Assembly: GCF_028453695.1 (NCBI RefSeq)
Contig: NC_135779.1
Coordinates: forward strand, 12,288,831-12,352,830
Direction: 5' to 3'
From: Augochlora pura
Lineage: Eukaryota > Arthropoda > Insecta > Hymenoptera > Halictidae
DNA: 64,000 bases
The position numbers were made by a program, and so were the translations under genes. The notes under the pieces were generated by a model. The model searched no databases and was not told where the DNA came from. It saw only the letters and a list, made by a program, of their open reading frames with translations. Positions 13,208-26,220 of the stretch are shown here, one piece after another (position 1 is the first letter of the stretch; every line of letters begins with the position of its first letter).

Positions 13208-13652
13208 CAGTGGTCTGGAAAGCGGTAATTTATTGCCAAAACTCAATTTTTAGACGGACATATTTGTACAAAATGTTTCTGTCTGTCTGCCACTCTTTCA
13301 AGAAAGATTGTTTAAAACTTCGCGTTTCATAATATATACATTAATTGACGCATATGCACGAGCATATATGTATATACTCACCTATATGAAAATATAGCAC
13401 AAATTTGCATCACAGGAAAACCGTGTAACTTATTTAATTTATTTTCGTTTAGATTTCAGCATTGAAATAATGAAACTATTTAATAGCAATCCCAATTTCA
13501 TCGTTTCGCACATAGAATGCTACAAGAAAGATATAATATTTTCAATTCCGTGCTCTCAAAGAGCCCTTATTTCATAGAAAACGAATTTTCGTAGAAATAT
13601 AAAAGTTTAAAAATTGAATTTGAACAATAAATTACCGCTTCCAGGACTACTA
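13208..13652. mobile_element. MITE-like element with about 48-bp terminal inverted repeats
   Basis: The left arm (13,208-13,255) and the reverse complement of the right arm (13,605-13,652) align along their length. They share AAGCGGTAATTTATTG exactly, followed by a matching TCAATTTTTA block; the outer ends read CAGTGGTC and TAGTAGTCC. The 445-bp element has no coding potential. I could not identify a clean target duplication, so the superfamily is open; the size and structure fit a non-autonomous DNA transposon. Confidence 0.8.
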
Positions 13653-14330
13653 TATAATGGATAAACGGCCCTATCAGAGTTTCACCTGCTTACACCTGGC
13701 AGAGAGAGGGCTCTCTTCTCTATCAGCGGCGTCTACAACTCGTTCCGCGTCCCACGGATCAAAATTCACTTGGCTGGAAGAGTTCCTGCATGAATGAGAA
13801 TCGACGACCGGAGAATCGAGCACGCACGAGACCAGAGAAAGGGAGAAAGTTCGAGAGACGTGGTCGGAGGTGGATAGCTGGAGGCACGCGGGGAGGAAAA
13901 AGGAGCACGGGAAAAGAAAGGGGTGAGAGGAAATGGTAGAAAGGACATGCAGGCAGCCAGACTCCTTTTTCCATTTATTTTTACCGCCGTCGCAGCACCA
14001 CCCACCCCCCGTCCCTCGACTTTCCTCTCCCTTGACGAGGAATTTCGCATTTCTTCGGCCCCTGAACGCGACCCAAGACCTCGTAGACCAAGTATACAGG
14101 GTGGCACGATAACTACTGCTACCTGGATTTAACAGTTGTTTTACTGGACCGCGTAAATTGCTTCGTTGAAACCGCGAATACCGCTGGTGGCTTTTTCATC
14201 TAACTTCTTGATGACGTAATTATGAGGTTAATAAAGGAAGTTGGAGCTGTCTGCAAGCGTCGACAAAATTGTAGGACACCGCGAAATATTCGAATGAAGA
14301 TTTTGCATTGGATGTAGGCAGCGCTGTGTA
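13653..14330. other. GC-rich, partly purine-rich block
   Basis: Open frames on both strands (13,759-14,132) arise from GA- and CT-rich composition. TATACAGGGTGGCAC at 14,093 resembles a transposon end. Confidence 0.5.
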
Positions 14331-16260
14331 AATTTTACGTTGTTACTTAGATCTGAACGAAAATTTAACAAAACTCCATATTTCTGTACTTTTATTTTCT
14401 ATTATTTCTGATACATTTATATTTTCCATTATTTTCAATAGAGCAATATACAAATATGGTGTTTTGTTCAGTTTTTGTTTAAATGTCACTAAAACTGTAA
14501 ATTACTTTGAGTTTTGTATAATTATTCTCACCATTCACATTAAAGCTATGATTGATTGAAAGTAACTAAAGCCGTTGCTTTGAGAAATTGAAAATATTGA
14601 ATGCTCGTTAATTTTTGGACATTTTGATCACAATGAACGTTTCAAATAGGAAACTCGTTCAATTATTTTCTGTGAAACAGTCTTTATAAGGTGCAGGGAA
14701 TTTACAATGACACCCTATAATGGCACCGTGGAATTTCGTATGACCTCAGGAAAATTTTCTTCTATATTAAAGTCGCGTTATTTATTGCAATGTACTAATA
14801 TGAAACTATTCTTTTGATCGTTTAATAAATTATTTTTTAAATGTTGTGCAATTTTACGGCCGCATTTACAACCAAGTAGAAATCAAACAGTAACTGCAAT
14901 TAGTGTTCGTTATTGTTAAAACTAAATTTGCATTGATCGCTATTTGAACTCTCATGTTGTAATTATAATAACAGATTTCTATAGAATTAATTTAGAAAAG
15001 TAAACAGTTACCTATCAAATTGAAATTTGAATAACGTGTGATCATACAATATATTTTCGTATGGAATTATCAAAGCTGGAAAAGGTGTTAGTATTTCCTT
15101 AATCCAATGATTTATATAATTACTTTATGATTGCGTTAAATAGAATTACTTTGTCGTGAATTTTCTTATTGGGAGAATGATAACGTTCTTCGTTTCCTAT
15201 TATAAATTTTTGCACACAATGAAAATAAATTATTAATAGCAAACAAACGGTACTATGTTTCGCCGCATGTAGCACGAGCAACATCGAATGTTCATTAAAT
15301 TCATAGCTTGTAACGGTATTTATACTCTGTCATGTATGGCGCAAGTAATATGGAGTGGTCGTGGTCATTAAATTCATAATTGTAGTTTGCACGATTCTGT
15401 TTCGATATTGAAACGCATCGTTCTCATTCATTTGTTACAAACTACACGATCGCATGATAATTTGTCGAACCTTCAATAACAATAAAATGATTGGGGCAAA
15501 TCAAATTATATATCACTAAAAATAGCTTAATGATTACAAATATAAAATCATGTCGAATAATATGTTCTTTTAATTTTTGCCTTGTCTAACATTACTACTG
15601 AATATGGACGTCATGCATACATGGATCTGAGTCAACCTTTTAACATTATTTTATTTCTTTAATCATTAAAAGAATGACTGCTTTTAATTTAGTTGAATCT
15701 TTATAATAGAATTATCAAATTCTTTTCTAATACAGTCATTCAGAACAGGGTTGGTTATATTATATTTCGAATAAGAGGACAGATAATTATCGGAAGTATG
15801 ATTCATTATTTCAAATTCTTCATCAAAATGTGTTTTACTTCATTCAAATAAACTATTTTAACACGTTTAAATAAAGTAACACTTGATTATTTCAAATAAC
15901 ATCAAACACAAGATAATCTTGTATTAATAATAGCGTAATCAAATGTTTATTTTAACCTGAAAATCATTTTTCTCTAGATTACTTCATTATTTATAGTTTA
16001 CTTGACACAATGTTTTTTAATTTATTTCTTACTTGATTCTACAGATTCGTAAATACAATGCAAGATCATATAATATAATAATTAATAACTATATTATATC
16101 AATATAATGTATGATTAACTTATTTAAATACCATCCAAGGCTGCTCCAGAAGACTATTAAACACTACCAAGGACTGCAATGTTAAAAAACGAAGCTTACG
16201 CAAAGCCGAATGAAAAAATGACATTGTTATGAAGCATACGTTGCTATCAAACGCGAAGTT
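14331..16260. other. AT-rich DNA
   Basis: I see no gene or strong repeat. The segment lies between two ACAGGGTGG-like ends (14,096 and 16,384), treated under findings. Confidence 0.55.
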
Positions 16261-17000
16261 GCACAGACGTCTGCAGACAATTTGGTGGTAACTGAGGCGC
16301 GAGATCTAAAATCTCGAGAACGCTGGTCGGCGCGACCGTAAAGGGCCTAACGATTTCACGAATAGTTACCGCTCCACCCTATACAGGCCGGAGGCGATAA
16401 TACTCGCGGCTATGTTCCTCCCGCTCCGAGCGCGCGCGCGCGCGCGACCTGTCGAAGCCGCCCCAGCGTTCCCTACCCGAACCCGAACCCGAAAAGCACC
16501 CCCAAAGGGACGCGCGTGAATGCACTTTGCCAGCGAAATATTCTCTTCTTGCCGGCTGAAATTTATCGGCGGGACTACGTTAAGCCCCTTTCACGCGGAA
16601 AGCGGATTTCTTGTCATCTTCGCCAGCTGGAGGAACCCTTTTCCGCGTTGTAAAGAGTCGCGTCGATCCATGTCTCAGGATTTACGAGCGAAACTTTCGG
16701 AATAAGTACCAGCCGACGTCAAATTCGCCATCGGGGAACGCGGTGTGCATTAAACGGCCGACTTCCTCCTCTAACCCCCCCGAGTGAGATTTGATTGCTC
16801 GGTACGAGCCAACTTCCATTGTGCGCCGTCCTTCGTGGCGGAATAATTTTTTAATGAGTTCGCTTTTAATTCCTGGCTCACCGCGACTGTAACCGTTCCG
16901 CAAACGGTCACGCCGTTTCCGTTTTGATACTACTTTCTGGAAACGCGATTCATGGCGTCAAAGGGCCCGGTCTGCGATTCGAGGGCGGTCGACCCTCTAT
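16261..17000. other. CpG-rich island
   Basis: It includes the (CG)n tract and a TTTTTTAATGAGTTCG block at about 16,847. Short frames on both strands have no recognised product. Confidence 0.45.
16430..16446. repeat. (CG)n tract
   Basis: Alternating CG over about 17 bp, followed 30 bp later by three ACCCGA-type hexamers. Confidence 0.9.
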
Positions 17001-17031
17001 GTAATCAGACTTGCGCATTGTTCGGATGGTT

Positions 17032-17172
17032 TTGAATAAATATTTATATACGATAATTATTTTTACAATTGCTTTTATTCGGATTAATTGCTTTTAGTCG
17101 AATATTTTACTTGAATATTGATTATTTATTGTTCGTTAAGAATTATTCTATCTATTCGAATAATTCTTTATT
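17032..17172 (+). repeat. Dispersed TTCGAATA repeat, copy 1
   Basis: This copy contains GAATAAATATTTA, AGTCGAATATTTTA and TATTCGAATAATTCTTTA in that order. The same order occurs at 22,338-22,452 and 45,836-45,953. Confidence 0.6.
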
Positions 17173-17800
17173 TCACAAAATTATTCGCAGGGTTCTTTAT
17201 TCAAATAAATTGTTCGTATAGTTATCTATTCGAATAAAAATTGTAAAATTATTCGAATAATAATGCAAATCATTCTTGACTGTTTTTGCTTCTACGTAAC
17301 TTCGTAAGAATATATTTATACGAATACGTTGGAAACAGTTAAGCGTAAAAAGTTATATGGAAGAAATAAATCGATAAACTATGGAAAAGCACTTTATATT
17401 ATGTCATTTTTATTCAAATCGATTCTTTTCCGCACGAATTCCTCTATGAATAAATTCGTATTAAAATGAATACTTATTTGAACGAATTTTTACTCAAATG
17501 AATTTTTCTTCCAATAAATTCTTATTCAAGTAAATTTTTATCTAGACAGACTTTCATTTATAATAAATATTATAGTTTTATAATATCAAAATATTATTCG
17601 ATAGTGTCGAATAAAATTATATTTATTAAACTTCGTCTCTAATCTGTCGCTCGATCAAAATTTTGTCTGATTCTACTTGTAAGGTTTCTAGTAAAACCAT
17701 ATCGTAACTTAAAAATTCTAATTAAATTACTAATAAAAATTTGTTATAATTAAAATCTATAAGGAAAATACTGTATTACTGATTAACGCTTCCAAAGCTA
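17173..17800. other. AT-rich DNA with more TTCGAATA-type sequence
   Basis: Further ATTCGAATAA and AAATGAATTTT-like words continue to about 17,600, suggesting extension or decay of the adjacent dispersed repeat. No gene is seen. Confidence 0.5.
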
Positions 17801-19130
17801 GAGAGATGCGTCCACCAATGGGAATATAAATTCATCCCTCGGTTTTTCGCCGAATCGAAGACGAATTTGCTGGACTTATGGTCATTTTTTTCTCGGATTC
17901 GACATAAATCACAGGTTTTTGTCGCGCGGAGGCGTTTCACGCGTCAACTAGAATCGTCGAAGGGCCAGCTTGTTTTACGAGGGTGGCCCTTTACACACAG
18001 GAGGACGTAAACCCACTACTTAATCAAGACGTTACACGAGAGTTCTCAGCCTCTGTTGCTCCGGGCATTTAGCCGCCCCTTTTAGTGCTATCGATCCCCG
18101 ATAGATAAAAGGTTTGAAACTGTTTGAAAACAAGCTACCATTCATCCGGTTTTTCACGATATAAAGTCCCTACCATCGAATCAACCTTCCGACTCCCCGA
18201 CTTCCACCGTTATTTATATTTGTTCGACCGTGTCGCTTTCGATGTGAACTTCGGATCAGTACCGTAACCATTATCGCAAAACTCCTCTTGTTTTAATGTT
18301 ATTGCGCTCCGTAATTGTACTCTAGTCGTCCAGAAAAAATGTTATGCAACGAAAATGTTAGTAAAATAAAGCAAAAGAGTGAACTTCGAATTTTTATAAC
18401 AAATAAGAATTGTTGGCCTCAATTACAGAGTATAGATAAATAGCTAGGGTATAGACGAATAACATTCTTTAATAGCTTCAATTGATTAAAAATTTTTCAA
18501 TTTTTTCAATCTGCATCTAGCTAGTTTTCCTTAAATATTAATTAATTAATGATAGTAAAAATAATAGTTGACACTTATTTAGACCTAATGTATATAGTCA
18601 CATCAGAGGTCACTTGCAACTGTTAATAGTAATTCCCTTAAATAAAAAGTCTAACAAACTATAAACAATGAAAGAAAGATCATAAAAACTCACGCCTCCA
18701 GGAAATAAATATTTAAAAATTCTATTGAAGTTATTCACTCCGATCGTCGGCCGAATGAGCATTCGTTAGGTTCAAACGGCAAGACTTTTTTCGACCCTCC
18801 CCCAAGGCGGCTACGATTATTATTTCGTGCAAAAAAAGTTTTCCATTCAGGGAAGAATTGGCTGCAACGAGCACCTCGGATGCAGATTACACCGTCGGGA
18901 GGGCGTTTCTTTTCTCGAAGAATACATTCGTTTCGAGGAGGAAGATAATCCTGAATGTCGGAGAAGCGTCTTGATAAACCAGCACTCCTTACTCTTATCA
19001 GCCATGAATACAAATTAACCGATTCCAGGCGAAAGCCATGGAACCGTACTCGACATTAAAAGAATACTATCCGCATTTCACTAGATTATACGAAGCCGTC
19101 TATACACTGTTATTCATGCAGAGAAGTACG
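17801..19130. other. Two small CpG-rich blocks separated by AT-rich DNA
   Basis: GC-balanced at 17,801-18,270 and 18,740-19,080. Short overlapping frames on both strands (18,735-19,018) have no recognised product. Confidence 0.4.
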
Positions 19131-19940
19131 CTTGCGGATAATTTCTTTGATCTTCGTCAAGATTAAATATTTGTCATCTGTATAAGAATTGCAATCGAAA
19201 TGAAGATGCGCTGTTATTGCTCAATGTTGAGAAGCAATTTCAATATATTTTAACGCTGGTTCTGTTTTATTTCGATTTTAGTAGTGGTGTCTCATGCAGT
19301 TATCCCTTGTAAATATTGATGCTTTTTTTATTTTAGTCCAATTTACGTATATCAATTAAGGAAACTTTTCGTTTTCGTCGATACGATCTTCTCCAGATGA
19401 ATGTAGTACCTCTTATTATCTTCCTATTAAATTAATGACAATAATTATCTTATTTATTATCTGGATGTGATGTCTATATACACGACACAAATTTTCAATA
19501 AAAATTTCTATATTTTTATTTTATCTCGAATTAAAAATGAATGGATTCAAATTTATATTAAAAGTATTTTATAATTCAAATTTATACTAGAAATATATTA
19601 CGATTTAAATTATTCATACAAACTTAGTACAACTGAATTTTTCAGAATAATATAACATAATTAATTTCACCTCTTCAAACTGCAATTTATTCACGTGCAA
19701 TAAATTCCAATCAGTGCAAATAGAATATAATAAGAGATTTGAATATCCTGTGCAACAAATTCAAATTAACGAACGACATTCGGCAACATTTATCCTTGTC
19801 TCATTAAATAACTTCATAAAGCCTCGACGCCTGCAACGAAAAAAGAAAATAAAATTCTTCTCTCCCTGAACTGATCTCCAAATTTTCGTTACTACCAATT
19901 TACGATCCCGGTTTACAAAAAAAAAAAATGATTCGAAACA
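19131..19940. other. AT-rich DNA
   Basis: Nothing recognised apart from a poly(A) run at about 19,917-19,928. Confidence 0.6.
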
Positions 19941-20440
19941 AATCATTCCGGTAATCGGTCACGTGAAAACGCGATCGGCCGCAAATCATTGCCCGACTCA
20001 GTCAGAACAAATTTCGGCCGGCTCGGTTTAATTTCGGGAAGGGGGTTGGTGCGCCGGCGAACTTTATCAGCGCACTAATTACGCGCGTCGTAGCTCATGT
20101 TTATTAATGTTGACTTGTGCGCGCGTGTTTGCCGGGCCGCGCGGCGTGTAAACGTTGCGGTCGCACGATAATCACTGTATCCGCGTATTTATGAACGCGC
20201 CAGTATTTGCCCGGAAATATCTCACATCGAAAGAGCCTGTTCCGCAATAAACTGACAGCCGATTCCGAGCGGATATTGCCAGGGGCCGACACGCGTGCTC
20301 TCGAGTGCGAAGAATCGGTACATCATGCACCCCTAAGCGTGCCGCTGACGGACCAAGTTACGAAACTAGGGTGGCCTGTCCAGTCAAAACTGGCCATTGT
20401 GCAAATGCCTTTCCATCTAGCAATATGTAATAAATAAACA
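19941..20440. other. CpG-rich island
   Basis: It contains CACTAATTACGCGCG (about 20,073) and other CpG-rich words. Candidate regulatory element, non-coding as far as can be seen. Confidence 0.45.
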
Positions 20441-22337
20441 ACTGAATTATTTTTTGCGAATTAGTTATTACTATAATACCTTATAAACTGCAAATTTGTT
20501 TAAAGAAACACAGATTGTTCTATAGCCTTTTACCTTACGATTTATTTTCGAAAAAATTCGCGTACGCATGAGATTTATAGCATTTATGAACATTATTTCG
20601 TCCATCTATTATCAATATTTAAGCATTCAAGTAAACCTTAACATGCAATATATGATCCGTTCAAGGCAAATGCAATCTAAGTCAATTTTTTGCTAGGTCA
20701 ACCTAGAGGTTGAAAGTGGCTCACATAAAACGGTTTTAGCAATTTTAATGTTGCTGCATTTTACGGAACTTCTTATTCGAATGTCTTATTAATCGTCTTA
20801 ATCGAAGACGTTCTGGATGCTTTAACTATGAGGAGAATGGTTAAAGAGGTTAAAAAGAAACAATTTGTGCACCAGTTCCCAGAAAATTGAATTTAGACAG
20901 ATGTCAGGGGCATGGATCTAGAAATATTCTTGGATACGGTATTAGCGGCATTGAAGCACTGACAGGCCACCTAAAAATATCCCAATGTCCTGTCATTTAT
21001 TAATAAATTCTACACTGACAATCGTATCGAATAGATTGTTTAATTAAAAGCTAGAACGTCGACCAAGACGAAAGTTTGAAAAAGCCTGGAGAAGTTTCGG
21101 GGGGGAACGTGGGCGTTTGGAACGATTTAATTTCGCGTTGCCACCACTTATCACGCTAGCAACCGTGATAAGTTCAGCATAGAGTTTCACCCTTGGTGAA
21201 CACCGGGGAAAAACTGTACGAGGCCGAAGCGAATTTCTGGGCGAGAGTTTAATGCCGATTAATTACAAGTTTCGGTGTTTCGGTGCTTCCTTCTGCGAAA
21301 ACCCGGCGTGCCACTGCCAAGATTCTATTTCTGTGCCCCATTCATGCCGGTCGAGGACATTTTCCACTATTTGCTGCTCGTTCTTTAAACAATTCGTCGG
21401 GCTGACGATGGCTCGCGGAAAAAGATTTGACTTTCAAATGAACGCATAAGAAAAAGCGGAGGGGCGATCCGGCGGGATCATCTATGAATATAAATTTCAT
21501 TTTCGAGCATGTCAGCGCTGTAAAAGAAGCCTCGCCGCGCCAATGTTTATGCCGAGAGTAGTCTGGCTTTCGAAGATACAGATTTAGCATCGTGAATATT
21601 TAGATCTTCTCGTCGATATCATTGTGAAAGTCGAATTTATTGCGTTCGTTTGCAGAAAATCGAATTAAATGATGCAAACTTCTTGCTCCCTTGCACAATT
21701 GATTTATTGCTCCGGCATGTTAGAAATAGTGAAGCGTATTGGCCGGCGGTATGTTCTTCAAGATAATACTAATATTTTTAGTACTTATAACAAAACCGTG
21801 TTTGTTCAACACATATGCCGCTTTTGTAGCGCGCGTCGCAGCAAAACGTTGTTTAATTTTCTGTCCCTGTCTCATTGTAGGCACGACTTTCGTAAAAGAT
21901 CTTAGTTAGCGGTGTTTAATAGCTGCAGGTAGATGAGAAGCCCGAGGGTTTGTCTTTGAATCATTTCAAAGGATCCGTTAATTACAGCTTTAATCTATAC
22001 TCCTATAATATTATCAGGAACGCGGCGTTCTATTATGCAATCACGATCCGAGATGAAGTAACTTTAATGTTCGAGTTTATGGTAACAAGCCGTTACACCA
22101 ATAACTTCGCCTCCCGAAGAAAGTCGAGTTACTCTTTCAAAGGAACGTAATTGCCTTCTGCATGCCTGTTACTTTTGTATCTACGTATTGATTCTCAGTT
22201 GCTCGCAATTTTCTTGCTTTGTGAAATTCTATGTTCTCGTTACTCTTAATGCTCGTCTGCCCCAGAGTTCGACATTATCTGCGTTGTTTCGCATAAATAG
22301 TTATCTAAAAGAATTATTCGAATCGTTTTCGAATAAA
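20441..22337. other. AT-rich DNA with a CpG-richer block at 21,060-21,600
   Basis: Several frames of 60-80 codons occur on both strands, none with recognised motifs or splice sites. Confidence 0.45.
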
Positions 22338-22452
22338 TATTTACCTAACATAAGCTCTTCAAACGAACTCTTTTTAATCGAATATTTTATCGTAATAACA
22401 ATAATTCGTTACTCGTAACAAATTATTCTATTTATTTAAATAATTCTTTATT
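22338..22452 (+). repeat. Dispersed TTCGAATA repeat, copy 2
   Basis: This copy contains GAATAAATATTTACCT, ATCGAATATTTTA and TATTTAAATAATTCTTTA in the same order and orientation as the other copies. Confidence 0.6.
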
Positions 22453-22560
22453 GAAATATTAATTTAATTTATAATTTGGTATTTATTATTTAAAATAAAA
22501 ATGCAAATTTACTGTTGAATCTGCATTTTTTAATTGTACAATACATTGGTGTTTCTACTT

Positions 22561-22617
22561 ACTTTCAATCTGCATTGAAAGTAACTAAAATATTGCAATA
22601 TTCTTTCAATATTGCAA
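22561..22617. repeat. Two adjacent perfect hairpins
   Basis: ACTTTCAAT-CTGC-ATTGAAAGT (22,561-22,582) is followed by TTGCAATATT-CTTTC-AATATTGCAA (22,593-22,617); both stems are perfect. Confidence 0.85.
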
Positions 22618-23180
22618 ACTAGTCGTTAAAAGCATTGAAAGCCACATGGTATTATTTGTATTGCATATTAATGTGTTTGATGTATTTGGTGTAAATGATA
22701 GATGTCAATAAATAAATGACAATAAGGAAGAAATTTTTCGCAACAAATGCATGTTTCTTCGTATTGAAAAAACGAGGTCTATTACATCGGAAATGTCGGG
22801 TTACTTTCAACCCAGTTCATAAATAATATTGGTATTGCGGTTTGACGCAGGCGATCGAGTATTACAACGACCGTCAACCACCAGTACCGCAGGGTCAAGC
22901 AGCTATAAACCGGTGTTCTTGGACACCTGCGCATCACGTGCAAATAGATTTCACGTTTATTATCCAACAGCCAATGTTTAGAAACCCAAAGACAACGTAT
23001 ATTGTAATTGTTTTCTAGCGAAAAATTCCTTTTTCAGCCAACGAGCACGTAGCTAATGAAACACGAACGTTACCATATTTGAATAATACATATGTTTAAA
23101 AATACATATAACCAACGTTCGAATAGTTGAATAAATTTAAAGGTTAATACAAATTGATTTTATCTAATTTCGTAAAAGGA

Positions 23181-23197
23181 ATATATATATATATATA
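23181..23197. repeat. (AT)n tract
   Basis: A short alternating AT run in AT-rich DNA. Confidence 0.9.
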
Positions 23198-23308
23198 AAA
23201 ATTACAATATACAGATTTTATACAATACACGTATTGTGTTAAGGTAAAATGTTGAAAGAAATTTAGAATTTAAAAAAAAGGAAAAGTTATTCTATTGAGT
23301 TTCTATTT

Positions 23309-23368
23309 CTTGCAATGGATGTAAACAACTCTTATTTTACATAAAAATTCGCGTTCTAATAACTATAT
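23309..23368 (+). repeat. Dispersed CAAAGATCCGCAGTCTA motif, diverged copy
   Basis: CTTGCAATGGATG is followed by TTATTTTACATAAAAATTCG and CGTTCTAAT, matching the 55-bp layout with several substitutions. Confidence 0.5.
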
Positions 23369-24494
23369 CTAAAAAATTGCGAAAAACATTTATTTATTCT
23401 GGAAACCTTAAAGTAGCCACACCCATCGCTTGTAACAAGCATACATCAAATCTTGTTACATTTATTAATGGCTGTAATATTGCCGTAAGTGCCTAATTCT
23501 GTCATCATATCGCATCTACCTCCAACAAGTTCAGCTATATTAAGTTATCAACGAGCATTTTGCGATGACGAATAAAGGACCATCCACACAAGCATCGCGA
23601 TTGAGAACTACAATGAACGAGGACTACATATGTAACCGACTGAAAAGGTTAAGAAACCCTAATTTGCACGAAATATGGACGTAAAATGAAAAATGCATAT
23701 AATTACAATTTGAGATACAATATCGTATATCTTGGAAGTCGAAATAGTTAGGAAGCGAGGTGAAAGGACAAGGTAGCTTTCTATCTTCACGATTATTCCA
23801 GTTCTAATTGGTAACATTAGAAAGGTCAAGTATTTGACTTCAATGGAATGCGATAATAATAACATGTTCTATACTATTCTATTACATTCTATTAAATGCT
23901 ATCGTAAAACAAGGTTCTGTTAACATTATTAATTCAATTACTTTACTTTCCTATATCACGATCACTTTATTAAGAACTTTCCTTTTGACTTACGCAAGTA
24001 CTTCGTGTATTTAAAACAAAACTGAAATTAAAAAATAAAAGAGAATTCTTACATTAAGCAAGACGAATATAATATTTTGGTTAAAAATAATTCTTATTGT
24101 ATCTTGAGCATGACGATAAGCAAAAAATGTAACTTTTACAACGAAATTGAAACAAATTGTACCGAGTGATTCAAGCTACTATCTAGAATAAAACCGATTT
24201 AAAAAGTTCAAGCATGTATCATCACCGCTATCTTTGAAATGTCAGTGGTTTCAAGTTGGACGTAATTGGGTATGCATTACTGTTACTGCAAAACAAGAAT
24301 ATCTTCGTCGTAGGAAGATCGTGGGAAGATCGTCTTCCAGATCATTTCAATATCCTGTTCAATACGTATACTCCTTTCATCCTACCTATCCCCCGCATAT
24401 AAAATGGCATTCGAAAGTCGCATCTCAAGTAGCCATGTAATAACATTTACACGTCTTGTAGATCTAACTCGACAATGACCCTCTGAATTCCTGC

Positions 24495-24860
24495 TGCATC
24501 ATTAGTCGTCGTCGAAGGCTTTCATCCACACCCAGCACTAGAGAAATCACTATTTTTATCTAGAATATTCATTCTAAGGAAACTAAAATTTAAAATATTA
24601 CTGTTTTCTAAAAATATAAATGTTCTCATGTGTTTCATAAATTAACGTTTTGAAAATGACCGTTTAAATCTTTGTTACATCAGTATAGTCATCATATAGT
24701 CGTCAGAGACTTCATTTGTCCTCAGTGGTTAAGAAACAAATCTCTCTGTCCAGAAAATTCTTTCTGAAGAAACTAATAACTAAACAAACGTTTATTAAAT
24801 AACATGCAAATTTAGAAAATAATATGAGTACTCTCATTTCTATCATAAACTTGAAATAAT
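24495..24860. repeat. Diverged tandem duplication, period about 190 bp
   Basis: Two units, about 24,495-24,650 and 24,688-24,860, share colinear blocks: CATCAT..TAGTCGTC, then a GAAATTCT/ATTCATTCT-type block followed by GAAACTAA, then a CTCAT..ATCATAAA-type block. They are well diverged. Confidence 0.55.
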
Positions 24861-25500
24861 ATTGACAATGTCAATATGTCGAATTTCGTATTGAAACTTC
24901 AAAATATAATGGTAGATCAATAAGTTAATTTTACAATACACGCGTTTGATCGATGTTAACCAGTTTCATCTTTTGGTTCATGCATTATTGCTGAAACTTT
25001 TGCAAGTAAAAAGAAGTTGATCGTTTCAATCGTTGCAGGAATTGTCTTCCTTAAAGTTGCCATTCCATATTTTTCATAAATAGAATAAATAAAACTTATT
25101 CGATTATAATTATTTCTTATAAGGAACAGACAATTTATATTTATCGTATGCCTAAATTTATTCGAATGCTTAACCCTTTGCACTCGAAAACATTTTAATT
25201 TCAAGAGTTGACATTTCTTCCAATCTATAAGATTTCTTTTCTCTCTCAATTTTTATTCGCTTTTACACGTAGAATTGAACACACGGTAGTATCACCCTTG
25301 AATTTTTAGCACTTTATTGAATAAAAACATATTTACATTACAGTATGGTAAATTTGATTGGTGCCTCAGAGTCGCCATTTACGTGTAAATGATTAAACAT
25401 AGATGACAAGAGTAGAGGATTACACTCTGATTTAAAAGAAATGGAATAACATCTATACTTAACCAGTTGTTTTACTATAAATCTCCAGAACCAGCATCGT
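24861..25500. other. AT-rich DNA
   Basis: A minus-strand frame at 24,956-25,249 (97 codons) is Lys/Ile-rich, has no recognised motif and is likely chance. Confidence 0.5.
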
Positions 25501-26220
25501 CAAAGTAGAGGAAAGAGTGAATAACAATCTTACAATATCGCAAAATTGTTTAAAACGGTTCGCTTCAATTTAAATCGAGCTGCTCCGCCTCCACCTCTAG
25601 GTACAGTTCTTTCTTCCTGGTAGTCGAAGATTAATCGATGGCTTTTTTCCAGCCCGAGGCGTCCAGCCAACTCCGTTAACGTCTCGACCATTTGTTTCGA
25701 GATTAAGATCACGTTCTCCGGACGCTTCAATCGCAGAATACAAGCCGGGATACGCGGACACAGCAATTTGCTGCACGCTGCTTGCCCAGAGGGAAATCAC
25801 CAAGCTTGTGTATACGTTATGCGCGCGGCCAACGGGGATGATAGTGTGCAAGCGGTAGTAACGGGGAGGTGTTAATAGCTGGAGGTAGTACCGACGTGAG
25901 CTCGGTACTTAATATGATTGACAGCACGAATGAGTAATTAACAACCGAGTCGCTTTCATGTGCAACCCGCGCGACTCGGCGACGCGCGGCTGGGGGTGCG
26001 TTCGCCGCGGCCAGACTCGCTTCTATAACACGGTTATCCTAAGTTTAATTACTCTAACAGATATTTTAGGAACGCTGATAATGCTCGGTCGCGCGTGCTC
26101 GCGACACCCGATATAAACTGCCAACTATTTCCTGAAGAATGCATCGCGCCGATAGCAATTAATCCGCGACTGCGTCGAATTCAATTTCTTTCATGCTAAC
26201 AAGGGAACATTGGCAACTCG
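25501..26220. other. CpG-rich island with TAATTAAC core
   Basis: It contains GAGTAATTAACAACC (about 25,930) and dense CpG at 25,960-26,110. Minus-strand frames here are composition-driven. Confidence 0.45.

Larger units (their letters stand above)
22618..24494. other. AT-rich DNA
   Basis: It holds one diverged dispersed-motif copy (23,309) and an (AT)n tract. No gene is recognised. Confidence 0.55.

Noticed and set aside
13759..14132. ORFs on both strands in a GC-rich block
   Set aside because: They overlap on opposite strands, are low in complexity and match no family.
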